The notes beneath the pieces are model-generated. The model saw only the letters and a program-made list of their open reading frames with translations, was not told the DNA's origin and ran no database searches. Position numbers and translations under genes: made by a program. A stretch of DNA of 64,000 nucleotides from Fen-549 sp050011315 (GTDB taxonomy: Bacteria > Actinomycetota > Thermoleophilia > Gaiellales > Gaiellaceae), in assembly GCA_050011315.1 (NCBI GenBank), contig JBEKJI010000011.1:52520-116519 (forward strand), given 5' to 3'. Positions within the stretch are counted from its first letter, which is position 1. Every line of letters starts with the position of its first letter. Positions 27,755 to 35,512 of the stretch are shown in pieces.

Positions 27755-29029
27755 ATGGCCGTCGTGACCTTCGAGCGTTCGGTTCTGACGAACGGACTTC
27801 GCCTGCTCACGGCGCCGATGCCCGAGGCCCGCTCGGTGACCTGCATGATCATGGTCGCCGCCGGCTCTCGCTACGAGACGCGCGAATCGAACGGTATCGC
27901 TCACTTCACCGAGCACATGTTCTTCAAGGGCACCGAGAAGCGCCCCAGTGCCCGCGACATCGCCGGCGAGGTGGACGCGGTCGGGGGCGAGTTCAACGCC
28001 TTCACGGGCAAGGAGTACACGGGCTACTACGTCAGGTGCGCCGCTGGATCACGCAGCGTCGCCCTCGATGTGCTCGTCGACATGATCCGCCACTCCAAGT
28101 TTGATCCCGATGAGATCGAGCGAGAGAAGGGCGTGATCGTCGAGGAGATGAACATGTACTTCGACTCACCGCGCGACTACGTCGGCTCCATTTACGAGAG
28201 CTTGCTCTTCGGCGACCAACCGCTGGGCTGGGATGTGATCGGGAGCAAAGAAACAGTCCGCGCGGCCACGCGCGACACCTTCCTCGACTATCTCGGGCGC
28301 TGGTACGTGCCGTCGAGGATGGTCGTGGGGCTCGGCGGCCGCCTCACCGACGGCGTGACGGATGAGGTCGAGGCGCTGCTCGGCGATCTCGCCCCGCGCG
28401 AGACAGGAAGTCCGATCGAAGCCGAGATCCCCTCCCCGGAAAACCCGGGTCTGATTGTCCACCACAAGAAGTCTGATCAGGCCCATCTGGTTCTGGGAAC
28501 GCTCAGCCACCCGCTCCAGCACCCCGACCGCTACGTGCTGCAGGTGCTGGCCGCGGTGCTCGGCGGCGGCATGTCGTCGCGCCTGTTCACCGAGGTGCGC
28601 GAACGGCGCGGCCTCGCCTACTACGTCTTCTGCCAAAACAACGCCTACAACGAGACCGGGACGCTCTGCGCGCAGGCGGGCGTCGACCTGAACCGGGTCG
28701 AGCAGGCGATCGAGACGGTCGTCGCCGAGCTGCGGCGCATCGTCGACGAGCCGGTGCCCGAACAGGAGCTGGCGAAGGCCAAGGAGTACACGAAGGGCCG
28801 GCTCATTCTCCAGCTCGAGAGTCCCCAGGGCCTGATCGGATTCGGGCTCCGCCGCGAAGTGCTAGAGGGGCAGGCGGTCGATCCCGCGGAGGTGATCGCC
28901 AGGCTCGACACGATCAGCGCGGACGACGTCCAGCGTGTTGCCCGCGAGGTCATCGGCGAGCGCGCCCTCCATTTGGCCTTGATCGGTCCTTTCGAGGACG
29001 GCGAGCGGTTCGCACGACTGCTCGTCTGA
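27755..29029 (+). CDS. M16 family zinc peptidase
   Basis: This processing-peptidase-like protein has 424 residues, the size of one M16B subunit. It has the inverted zinc motif HFTEH (HxxEH) in GIAHFTEHMFFKGTEKR and the third ligand in VIVEEMNMY about 75 residues later. The C-terminal R-Y pair region (RRGLAYYVFCQNN) is conserved. ATG 27755 is given; alternatively GTG 27764 is exactly seven bases after TAGCAT and would be a leaderless start (VTFERSVLTNGLRLL). An in-frame start at 27617 is too far upstream. Actinobacterial members often sit after polynucleotide phosphorylase, which is not the case here. Confidence 0.9.
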   Translation: MAVVTFERSVLTNGLRLLTAPMPEARSVTCMIMVAAGSRYETRESNGIAHFTEHMFFKGTEKRPSARDIAGEVDAVGGEFNAFTGKEYTGYYVRCAAGSRSVALDVLVDMIRHSKFDPDEIEREKGVIVEEMNMYFDSPRDYVGSIYESLLFGDQPLGWDVIGSKETVRAATRDTFLDYLGRWYVPSRMVVGLGGRLTDGVTDEVEALLGDLAPRETGSPIEAEIPSPENPGLIVHHKKSDQAHLVLGTLSHPLQHPDRYVLQVLAAVLGGGMSSRLFTEVRERRGLAYYVFCQNNAYNETGTLCAQAGVDLNRVEQAIETVVAELRRIVDEPVPEQELAKAKEYTKGRLILQLESPQGLIGFGLRREVLEGQAVDPAEVIARLDTISADDVQRVAREVIGERALHLALIGPFEDGERFARLLV

Positions 29030-29135
29030 GCAAGCCCGAGCGGCAAGGTCTTCTGTACGCAAACCCGGGGTAAAGGGCGGGAGCGGAGTTCGAGAGCGGA
29101 CCCCTGATCGTCCCCACGGAAATAGACTCCTCTCT

Positions 29136-30287
29136 ATGGAAGCAGCACTTGCCCGCGCTGAGGCGCTGATCGACTCCTGGGCGAACGAGCTTCGCAGCGA
29201 ACTACCGGCGGCGACGCCGATCTTCGACGTGCACACGCATCTCGGCGAAGATGTTGACGGCATGGTCGGCTCGTTCGAGGAGCTAACCGCTATCTGCGAT
29301 CGTTACGGAATCGAGCGCTGTTTCGTCTTTTCGCTGGACGAACACGACCGGCACCCAGCTTTCTGCAAGCCGAACGATCGCACCCTCGCCCACGCGGAGC
29401 GTTCGCAGGGACGGCTGATCCCGTTCGCGCGCCTCGACCTCGACGAGTCGCCGCTCGAGGAGGCGCGGCGCTGCCTCGACCTGGGCGCACGCGGGATCAA
29501 GCTCCATCCCCGTGCGCAGAGCTTCCTGATCAACGACGCGCGGCTCGAGCCAATCGTGGCGCTGGCCGCCGAACGGGGCGTGCCCGTATTGATCCACGGC
29601 GGTCGCGGATTGCCGCCGATCGCCGATCATCTGGCGCGGCTGGTCGAGCGCTACCCGCTAGCGCAGCTGATCGTCGCCCACGCCGGGATCGCCGATCTGG
29701 AGGGATTGGCGCACGCGCTCGGAGGAAAGGCGGGCGTATTCTTCGACACCTCCGTCTGGAGTCCGATCGACTTGCTCGACTTCCTCCACCAGGTCGCCCC
29801 CGAGCAGATTCTCTACGCTTCCGACTACCCCTACGGTCAGCAGCCGAGCGCGCTTCTGATGGCAGTCCGCACCGGGCGACTGGCAGGACTCAAAGACGCC
29901 GAGATGCGGATGATCCTCTGGGAGAACGCCGACCGCATCAGCCGCGGTGAGCCGCCGCTCACGCCGAGCAAGCCGCGCGGTAGTCCCACCTTCTCTCAGT
30001 CGATGACGATGGCACGGATCCAACAGTACATCTCGATGGCGACGCCTCTGCTCTGGACTCGGCAGGCAGACACAGTCGGTGTGCTTGGGCTGGCGTTGAA
30101 CGCCTGCCGGGCGGCAGATTCCCACCAGCGCGATCTACAGCGAATCTGCGAGCTTCTCACCCGCGCCCGCGATCTCTGGCGCGCGCTACCCGAGTTCGAG
30201 GTCGAGTCGGAGCGGCTCAGCGCCAACCGGCTCACTTTCCGGCTCATCCATCTGGCCGACATCCTCGCGGTTACGTCTGGCGCCTGA
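29136..30287 (+). CDS. Amidohydrolase family protein
   Basis: This 383-residue TIM-barrel metal hydrolase of the amidohydro_2 group has the metal ligands HTH in IFDVHTHLGED (about residues 33-43), GIKLHPRAQ (about 126-134), LIHGGRG, LIVAHAGIADL and ASDYPYGQ with Asp. The last 100 residues form a helical extension. TAGACT seven bases before ATG implies a leaderless transcript. The substrate is unknown. Confidence 0.82.
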   Translation: MEAALARAEALIDSWANELRSELPAATPIFDVHTHLGEDVDGMVGSFEELTAICDRYGIERCFVFSLDEHDRHPAFCKPNDRTLAHAERSQGRLIPFARLDLDESPLEEARRCLDLGARGIKLHPRAQSFLINDARLEPIVALAAERGVPVLIHGGRGLPPIADHLARLVERYPLAQLIVAHAGIADLEGLAHALGGKAGVFFDTSVWSPIDLLDFLHQVAPEQILYASDYPYGQQPSALLMAVRTGRLAGLKDAEMRMILWENADRISRGEPPLTPSKPRGSPTFSQSMTMARIQQYISMATPLLWTRQADTVGVLGLALNACRAADSHQRDLQRICELLTRARDLWRALPEFEVESERLSANRLTFRLIHLADILAVTSGA

Positions 30288-30339
30288 GCTCTCGCCGGCG
30301 GAGGATGCTGCCGGTGCGAGCGTTAGGATCTTGTCCGGG

Positions 30340-30909
30340 GTGAGCCGTCGACTTTCCTTGCTCTTTCTCTTTGCGATGACGCTCGTCCTCACGGCGACTG
30401 CGCTGGCAAGCGCGTACCGCGGCGGCGATAGGCGTTCGGCACAAGCCGGCGAGCCAGCGTCAGTGACCTCCTCTTCCGTGTCGCTTCAGGCGCAGGACGC
30501 GACCACGGCCAAGCCGTGCTCGCTGCCTGGACGCTTCCGGGCGGCCTTCGAGCGCGCTTCGGAGAAGACGGACATTCCGCTCTCGGTGCTCGTCGCGATG
30601 GCCCAGGTGGAGTCGAACTTCCAGCCCGACGCCGTCTCTCACGCAGGCGCGCGCGGGCTTCTCCAGGTTCTCCCGTCGACGGCGCAGGAGCTGAAGATCG
30701 ACCTCGGCGGCTCGGACGCGGACGTGCTCGCGGGCGCGCGCTATCTAAAGCGGATGCTGGATCGCTTCGATTCGCTCGAGCTCGCGCTCGCCGCCTACAA
30801 CGCAGGTCCGACCGCGGTGGCGAAGGCTGGTCACGCCCCGACGGCGGAGACGCGCACGTACGTGGGCAAAGTCCTGGCGCGCTGGCAGCAGCTCGCTAAC
30901 TGCTCGTAG
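30340..30909 (+). CDS. Lytic transglycosylase (SLT domain), secreted
   Basis: The protein has 189 residues. A signal peptide (LSLLFLFAMTLVLTATALASA) leads to an SLT domain with catalytic Glu in VAMAQVESNFQPDAVS (about residue 92), then AGARGLLQVLPSTA and AAYNAGPTAV. This is the GEGS-less soluble lytic transglycosylase group that cleaves peptidoglycan. GTG 30340 is chosen; TTG 30331 is possible, but TAGGAT at 30324 would leave it almost on top of the -10. The next gene also faces the envelope. Confidence 0.88.
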   Translation: MSRRLSLLFLFAMTLVLTATALASAYRGGDRRSAQAGEPASVTSSSVSLQAQDATTAKPCSLPGRFRAAFERASEKTDIPLSVLVAMAQVESNFQPDAVSHAGARGLLQVLPSTAQELKIDLGGSDADVLAGARYLKRMLDRFDSLELALAAYNAGPTAVAKAGHAPTAETRTYVGKVLARWQQLANCS

Positions 30910-31010
30910 GACGGAGAGCGCCGGTGACGAACACTGGAGAGCCTCGGATGTTGCCGAACGACTTCGCCTGGCAACAACAGTTTCGGATATAGAAAACAGA
31001 CGGTCTGCCG

Positions 31011-31766
31011 ATGAGAATCCCCAGCATGCGAACACCCGACCCGAAGACCCAGCCGCAGCTCGCGCTGGCACTCGTTTCCTCGCTCGAGAGCGGCTCGACG
31101 ACGACTGTGTTCGCAAAGGCGCGCCTGCGTCGTCAGCTCAGCCAGGAGCAGGCCGCGCAGCGCTCAGGTATCACAACCGAGCAGGTCCGCTGGCTCGAGG
31201 AAGGGCGCGTGTATGCCTTCCGCAGCCCGGAGGATGCTCTGGCGGCGGCGACCCTGTTAGCAAGCGGGCTCGAGATCGACAACTACGAGGCGCGCGAACT
31301 CGCCGGTCTACCAGTCCTCCCCCGCTCGATCCAGCGCAATCCGCGCGGCCGTCTAGCGGTAATAGGAGTCCTGGTGATCGTCAGCGTCGCGGCCGCGATC
31401 ATGCTCGGATACGTGCTCCGTGGCCCGGCCGGCCAGGTGCTGCCGCTGGGGAATCACGGTTCCGCTCTGCCGGCACCGTGGAAGACCAAGGTCGTCGTTC
31501 AGAACGGAAGCGGAGACATCAACTACACTCGCCGGGTCGCTTCCCGGATCGCGGCGCTTGGGTATCAGGTGGTCTCGGTCAAGCGTGCTAGTCGCTTCGA
31601 CTACAAGCACACGACGGTCTTCTACACAGATGCCGGGGAGGGGCGGGCGCTCGCCGAACGCCTCTCGAACAGCCTCGGCGGCGTCGAAGTACTACCCCTG
31701 CCGGCGGGGAAAGACCCGCTCACGATCGACGTCATCGTCGGTCCGGCGAACCTCGCGGTGCGCTGA
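31011..31766 (+). CDS. HTH-TM-LytR_C domain protein (RodZ-like layout)
   Basis: The protein has 251 residues. A helix-turn-helix of the HTH_25 type (residues 40-90, LRRQLSQEQAAQRSGITTEQ) is followed by a TM helix (RLAVIGVLVIVSVAAAIMLGYVL) and an extracellular LytR_C domain (TKVVVQNGSGDINYTRRVASRI through TIDVIVGPANL). This couples a cytoplasmic DNA- or protein-binding domain to the wall, as in RodZ-like proteins. ATG 31011 is used. Its partners are unknown. Confidence 0.8.
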   Translation: MRIPSMRTPDPKTQPQLALALVSSLESGSTTTVFAKARLRRQLSQEQAAQRSGITTEQVRWLEEGRVYAFRSPEDALAAATLLASGLEIDNYEARELAGLPVLPRSIQRNPRGRLAVIGVLVIVSVAAAIMLGYVLRGPAGQVLPLGNHGSALPAPWKTKVVVQNGSGDINYTRRVASRIAALGYQVVSVKRASRFDYKHTTVFYTDAGEGRALAERLSNSLGGVEVLPLPAGKDPLTIDVIVGPANLAVR

Positions 31767-31786
31767 GGACTGTTCCGCTACCGGAG

Positions 31787-32023
31787 CTACTGCTCGGCGT
31801 TGCTCCTGAGCGCAGCCAGCTTCGAGCTCAACTCCGGAGGTATCGGCTCGCTTATCGCCTGCCGCATGTAGGCGCGGAAGAGACGCTCGTACCGGTAATA
31901 CCGGCGGCAAAAGCCGCAGGCATCGAGATGCTCCTCGGCCTCGCGCACCCCCTCTTCGGCTAGCTCGCCGTCGAGGTATAGCTCGAGCAGCTCCTCACAC
32001 CCTCTGCAAGGTGCCTCGCTCAC
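31787..32023 (-). CDS. rsrA: Zinc-binding anti-sigma factor (RsrA-like)
   Basis: This 78-residue protein carries the ZAS motif H32-x3-C36-x2-C39 (EHLDACGFC), with C6 and C9 near the N-terminus. In RsrA such cysteines bind zinc and form a disulphide under thiol stress, releasing the sigma factor. The gene overlaps the 3' end of the ECF sigma gene by four bases, the normal arrangement. The redox role is transferred from the family. Confidence 0.87.
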   Translation of the reverse strand: MSEAPCRGCEELLELYLDGELAEEGVREAEEHLDACGFCRRYYRYERLFRAYMRQAISEPIPPELSSKLAALRSNAEQ

Positions 32024-32613
32024 GCCTTCCTCTCCGACACAGAGGCGGCCAGGGACTGCTTGAGCAGCCGTCGCGCCCTGTGCAATCTGGACATGACGGT
32101 GCCTACGGGAATCGCGAGGATCTGAGCGGTCTCCTGGTAGCTGAAGTCGCCGAGGTCGACTAGCACGAGCACGTCGCGGAAGTCATGAGGAATATCCGCA
32201 AGCGCTTCGACGATGGCGGTCTGGGAGAGCCGCTCGATCATTTTTTCCTCGGCTTCGCCGCTCCTCCCTGCCGCCTGCTCCAGCCGGTCGTAGAGCGAGT
32301 ACGCGTTCTCCTCCAGAGGCTGCTCGATCGGCCGCCGCTGCTTCTTTCGCCCGCGATCGATGTTGAGGTTGGTGAGAATTCGCACCAGCCAGGCGCGCAT
32401 GTTGGTGCCGGGCTCGTAGGAGCGCCAGCTGCGAAACGCGCGCGCGTACGTCTCCTGCATCAACTCCTCCGCGTCCTCTCGGGAGCCCGCGATGTGACGT
32501 GCGACCTGGTAGACCTGATCCGCATGCTCGAGCGCTTCCTCTTCGAATCGCACACGACCACGGGCCTCCTGCGCTAGTCCGCGTGCATCTTTCTCCGACG
32601 CCCGCTCACTCAC
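32020..32613 (-). CDS. sigR: ECF sigma factor, SigR/SigH-like
   Basis: The protein has 197 residues. Region 2 (ADQVYQVARHIAGSREDAEELMQETYARAF) and PGTNMRAWLVRILTNLNID are close to SigR and SigH, and region 4 contains FSYQETAQILAIPVGTVMSRLHRAR. This sigma directs thiol-oxidative stress genes in actinobacteria. GTG is the start. A consensus SigR promoter (GGAAT-N18-GTT) lies 35 bases upstream, so it likely controls itself. It forms an operon with the anti-sigma gene. Confidence 0.9.
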   Translation of the reverse strand: MSERASEKDARGLAQEARGRVRFEEEALEHADQVYQVARHIAGSREDAEELMQETYARAFRSWRSYEPGTNMRAWLVRILTNLNIDRGRKKQRRPIEQPLEENAYSLYDRLEQAAGRSGEAEEKMIERLSQTAIVEALADIPHDFRDVLVLVDLGDFSYQETAQILAIPVGTVMSRLHRARRLLKQSLAASVSERKA

Positions 32614-32647
32614 CGAGGGCGTCCTGACAACGCTTTATAACTTTGCG

Positions 32648-32673
32648 AACGCGGGACCATATCCACCTATTCC
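32648..32673 (-). promoter_or_regulatory. SigR-type promoter (autoregulatory)
   Basis: On the minus strand GGAAT (32673-32669), an 18-base spacer and GTT (32650-32648) exactly match the published Streptomyces SigR consensus GGAAT-N18-GTT. It stands 35 bases before the sigR start codon. Confidence 0.75.
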
Positions 32674-32719
32674 CGTCCCTCCGAATCAGCAGTCACGAGC
32701 CGCACGTCCCTTAGACGTA

Positions 32720-33082
32720 TCAGCGGCCGCGGACGGCGTGTACCGGCCGCCTCGCTGCTTCCCAGGCGTAGTAGGAGGCGCTCGAGCCAAAAGAGCGCTG
32801 GAACGCTACAACCCGCGGGTTGCGACCTACCTCCCTGGCACGCTGGGCGTGTCTGAGGAGGTTGGGATCGTCCCTTTCCTGCCAGACGAGGATCAGATGC
32901 GCCGCTGTCATGAACTCGGCGACGAACGAGCAGCCAGGGGCTGGGCAGGGGAAAGGGTTGGTCGCAACGCAGAACCAGCCGCTGTGATCCTCTTCGCCGT
33001 CATCGGTCCAGAGCTCTTCCTCCTCGGTCGGCTCGTCGAGGAGAACGGGAGCGGGCGGCGGGTGTAGTGGCTCGAGCTCCAT
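32720..33082 (-). CDS. Hypothetical protein with a possible zinc site
   Basis: This is a 120-residue protein I do not recognise. The N-terminus is Pro/Glu-rich; a Cys/His cluster follows (FCVATNPFPCPAPGCSF, then HLILVWQERDDPNLLRHAQR), which could bind one zinc. The C-terminus is basic (ARRPVHAVRGR). GC use resembles its neighbours. It ends 47 bases before the SigR promoter on the same strand and might have a role linked to sigR, but only position suggests that. Confidence 0.5.
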   Translation of the reverse strand: MELEPLHPPPAPVLLDEPTEEEELWTDDGEEDHSGWFCVATNPFPCPAPGCSFVAEFMTAAHLILVWQERDDPNLLRHAQRAREVGRNPRVVAFQRSFGSSASYYAWEAARRPVHAVRGR

Positions 33083-33164
33083 GATCAGATGGATGTCAGA
33101 GCTCGTTTCAATTGACGACCCGCCGACTGGGTGTGATCGGTGAGTGCGAGGCTAGGACGCAGTG

Positions 33165-33195
33165 TCGCGTTCGTAGCCGGAGGCTACGGGCGCGA
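33165..33195. repeat. Interrupted hairpin next to repeat B
   Basis: TCGCG (33165-33169) and CGCGA (33191-33195) flank a perfect 7-bp stem CGTAGCC / GGCTACG (33172-33178, 33182-33188) with a GGA loop. It starts four bases before the dispersed repeat and may be its companion or a terminator for neither gene; no T run is seen. Confidence 0.55.
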
Positions 33196-33198
33196 CCG

Positions 33199-33362
33199 AG
33201 GCCTATCCCGTTAGGAATGCGCGGTCGAAGGGGTTGAGCCGTGGATGCCAGGGGTCGGACGGGCCGTGAAGACGCACTGGTAGTGCGACAAGCGGTCTGG
33301 GCGGGCACTGGCGCCCCGGGGCGGCCGCTTCGGGCGTGTAGGCCTGGCGCGATAGGCCTAGA
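33199..33362 (+). repeat. Dispersed inverted-end repeat, full copy B
   Basis: The element is 164 bp. Terminal inverted repeats are AGGCCTATC (33199-33207) and GATAGGCCT (33351-33359). It contains an internal hairpin CGCACT-GGT-AGTGCG. It is about 85-90 percent identical to copy C at 60411 by eye. It encodes nothing plausible. It lies 44 bases after the stop of the cyclase gene (minus strand). Confidence 0.85.
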
Positions 33363-33406
33363 GACAACGCAGCGCGCCGCCGAGCGCGGCCAGGCGGTGG
33401 AGTGCT

Positions 33407-34027
33407 TCATTTGGAACGAGCTCTCAAGACGGCGCGGGCGGGAGCTCCATCCGAGCCGACGATATCGAGTGGAAGGCAAGCGAGCCGGTAGGCACCTGCC
33501 TCGACTCCGCGCAGATCGAGGCCCTCGAGCAGGACGACGCCGTCCGAGAGCAGCGTGCGATGCGTCTCGGGCGAGCCGACCGAGAGGTAGTCGATCCCGA
33601 CGAGCCGGGCACCGCGCTCGACCAGAAGCGATGCCGCGGCCGGTGAGACGCCGACGAAATCGCTCGTGAAACCGTCCTCGTCCCAGAGCTCGGAGTTCCG
33701 GGTGGCGAAGATAACCCGCTCGGTACCGGCGGCGACCTCGCGCGCGACCGTTTCGGCGTCGATCTCCTTCGCCGCAGCGCGGGCATCCACGACCAGCGCG
33801 GGGCCGATCAGCGCCTCGAGTGGAAGTCGCTCTGCGGACGCACCGCCTTCGATGAAGTGCAAGGGCGCGTCGACATGGGTGCCGGTGTGGACTCCGAGGA
33901 CGAGCCGGCTCAGGTTGTAACCGTCACCCCCGGCGATCGAGCTCACCCGCGCGACGGTGGGCGCCGGGTCGTCGCCCCAAACGATCATGCCGGGACGCAC
34001 GGGAACGCTGATGTCGATGATCGCCAT
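33407..34027 (-). CDS. Cyclase / kynurenine formamidase-like
   Basis: The protein has 206 residues. The HTGTHVDAPLHF metal motif (about residues 47-58), an opening of IDISVPVRPGMIVWGDDP and LLSDGVVLLEGLDLRGV are typical of KynB-type arylformamidases and the wider cyclase family. No tryptophan-catabolism gene is adjacent, so kynurenine formamidase is only one option. I see no clear -10 or ribosome site upstream. Confidence 0.8.
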   Translation of the reverse strand: MAIIDISVPVRPGMIVWGDDPAPTVARVSSIAGGDGYNLSRLVLGVHTGTHVDAPLHFIEGGASAERLPLEALIGPALVVDARAAAKEIDAETVAREVAAGTERVIFATRNSELWDEDGFTSDFVGVSPAAASLLVERGARLVGIDYLSVGSPETHRTLLSDGVVLLEGLDLRGVEAGAYRLACLPLDIVGSDGAPARAVLRARSK

Positions 34028-34126
34028 GCAGGCCTATGATCGCCTTTCTGCGCGACCCTATCGAACCCGGGCGAACGCCACCGGCTCGGGTCCGACGATC
34101 GTGGCTGAAAACGAGAAGAGAAGCGG

Positions 34127-35335
34127 TCAGGGGCGATTGCCGAGCGTGACCGAAACGGTCATCTTCTTGTCGCCGCGGTAGATCTCGAGCGAGAGCTTTT
34201 CGCCCGGTTTGTGCCCGGCGATGATGTCTTCGAGCTTCCCGACAGCGCTGCCGACATTCTTTCCGTCCGCAGCCACGATGATGTCGCCGCCGATTGTGTA
34301 GCTCGTTCCGGAGACGGTCACCGTGTGCGTCCCGCCCTTGATCCCGGCCTTGGCCGCCCCGGTTCCGGCCGTCACGTGCGAGACGAGCAGGCCTTTCTTG
34401 ACAGGGAGCCGAAACTGGCTCGCGAGCTCGGACGTGAACGGCTCGACCTGAACACCGAGGAACGCGTGCGTGGCCTTTCCTGTCTTGATGATCTGAGCGA
34501 CGACCTGCTTCACCGTGTTCGACTGAATGGCGAAGCCGATGCCGACGTTACCCTGGCTGGTACCGCCGGTCTCGATCTGCGAGTTCACGCCGACCACCTG
34601 GCCCAGGCTGTTGATCAGCGGACCGCCCGAGTTGCCGTGGTTGATGGCCGCGTCGGTCTGGACAGCGGCGATGGGAAAGCCGTTCGTGGAGACGAGCGGG
34701 CTCGAGATCGAGCCGTCGCCGAGGTTGTAGATAGCGCTAACGATGCCCGACGTGATCGATCGATCGAGACCGAACGGGTTGCCGATGGCCACGACGGTGT
34801 CTCCAACCTCGAGCGCCGAAGAGTCGCCGAACGAGAGCGGCGTCAGGGCGCCAGGAGAGACGTTTACCTTGAGCACGGCGAGGTCGGTCGACTTGTCCGT
34901 TCCGACAACTGTCGCCTTGGTGTTGACGTTGTTCGAGAACAGAACCTCGATCGAGGAGGCGCCCTGGATGACGTGGTAGTTCGTGACGATGTGACCCTGC
35001 TTGTCGATCACGAACCCGGAGCCGAGAGCCTCCTGTTTCTGCGCCGGTAGCTGGAAGAAGGGGTTGGACTGTCCTTGCACGATCGACGTGCTCGTCACCT
35101 GCACGACGCCCGGAGACGTTCGCTCGTAGATCTCGGGGATCGTGAGACCATTCGCAGCACCCTTGACTGAGGCAGCCGCCACGGTCGAGGGCGATTCGGA
35201 CTTTTCGGTCACTATCGTGGTCGTCTTGCCTAGATCGCCGAGGGCGGCGAGCGCTCCCAACGAGATCCCTGCTCCCAGGACACCGGCCAGGAGAACGCCG
35301 ATGCCTGTTGCAATATGTCGCCCGGTAGGTTTCAT
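34127..35335 (-). CDS. HtrA/DegP-type serine protease with PDZ domain
   Basis: This is an S1C protease anchored by an N-terminal TM helix (residues 8-32), acting outside the membrane on misfolded proteins. The catalytic triad is His121 (TNYHVIQGA), Asp151 (DLAVLKV) and Ser236 (NHGNSGGPL). One PDZ domain occupies about residues 300-395. An in-frame ATG six bases upstream (35341) is possible, but AAAGGGGG spaces better to 35335. It is divergent from a large histidine kinase, as in some envelope-stress loci. Confidence 0.93.
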   Translation of the reverse strand: MKPTGRHIATGIGVLLAGVLGAGISLGALAALGDLGKTTTIVTEKSESPSTVAAASVKGAANGLTIPEIYERTSPGVVQVTSTSIVQGQSNPFFQLPAQKQEALGSGFVIDKQGHIVTNYHVIQGASSIEVLFSNNVNTKATVVGTDKSTDLAVLKVNVSPGALTPLSFGDSSALEVGDTVVAIGNPFGLDRSITSGIVSAIYNLGDGSISSPLVSTNGFPIAAVQTDAAINHGNSGGPLINSLGQVVGVNSQIETGGTSQGNVGIGFAIQSNTVKQVVAQIIKTGKATHAFLGVQVEPFTSELASQFRLPVKKGLLVSHVTAGTGAAKAGIKGGTHTVTVSGTSYTIGGDIIVAADGKNVGSAVGKLEDIIAGHKPGEKLSLEIYRGDKKMTVSVTLGNRP

Positions 35336-35512
35336 TGACATCCCCCTTTATACCCGGCTGCGCTCGTGGGCTGGTTACAGGCATTTTTCCCACGATTAGG
35401 GTTTTGTTAAGCAACGACGGCGGTGCACAATCGTTCCATCGACTCATCCGTCGCGCCTTGGCGACGTTCTCGAACTTCCGCCCTTTCCGCCGATAGAGAA
35501 GGAAGATCCCGA

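Noticed and set aside
33165..33362. CRISPR-like or insertion sequence origin for repeat B
   Set aside because: No spaced repeat units, no transposase frame, and only 9-12 bp ends without a visible target duplication.
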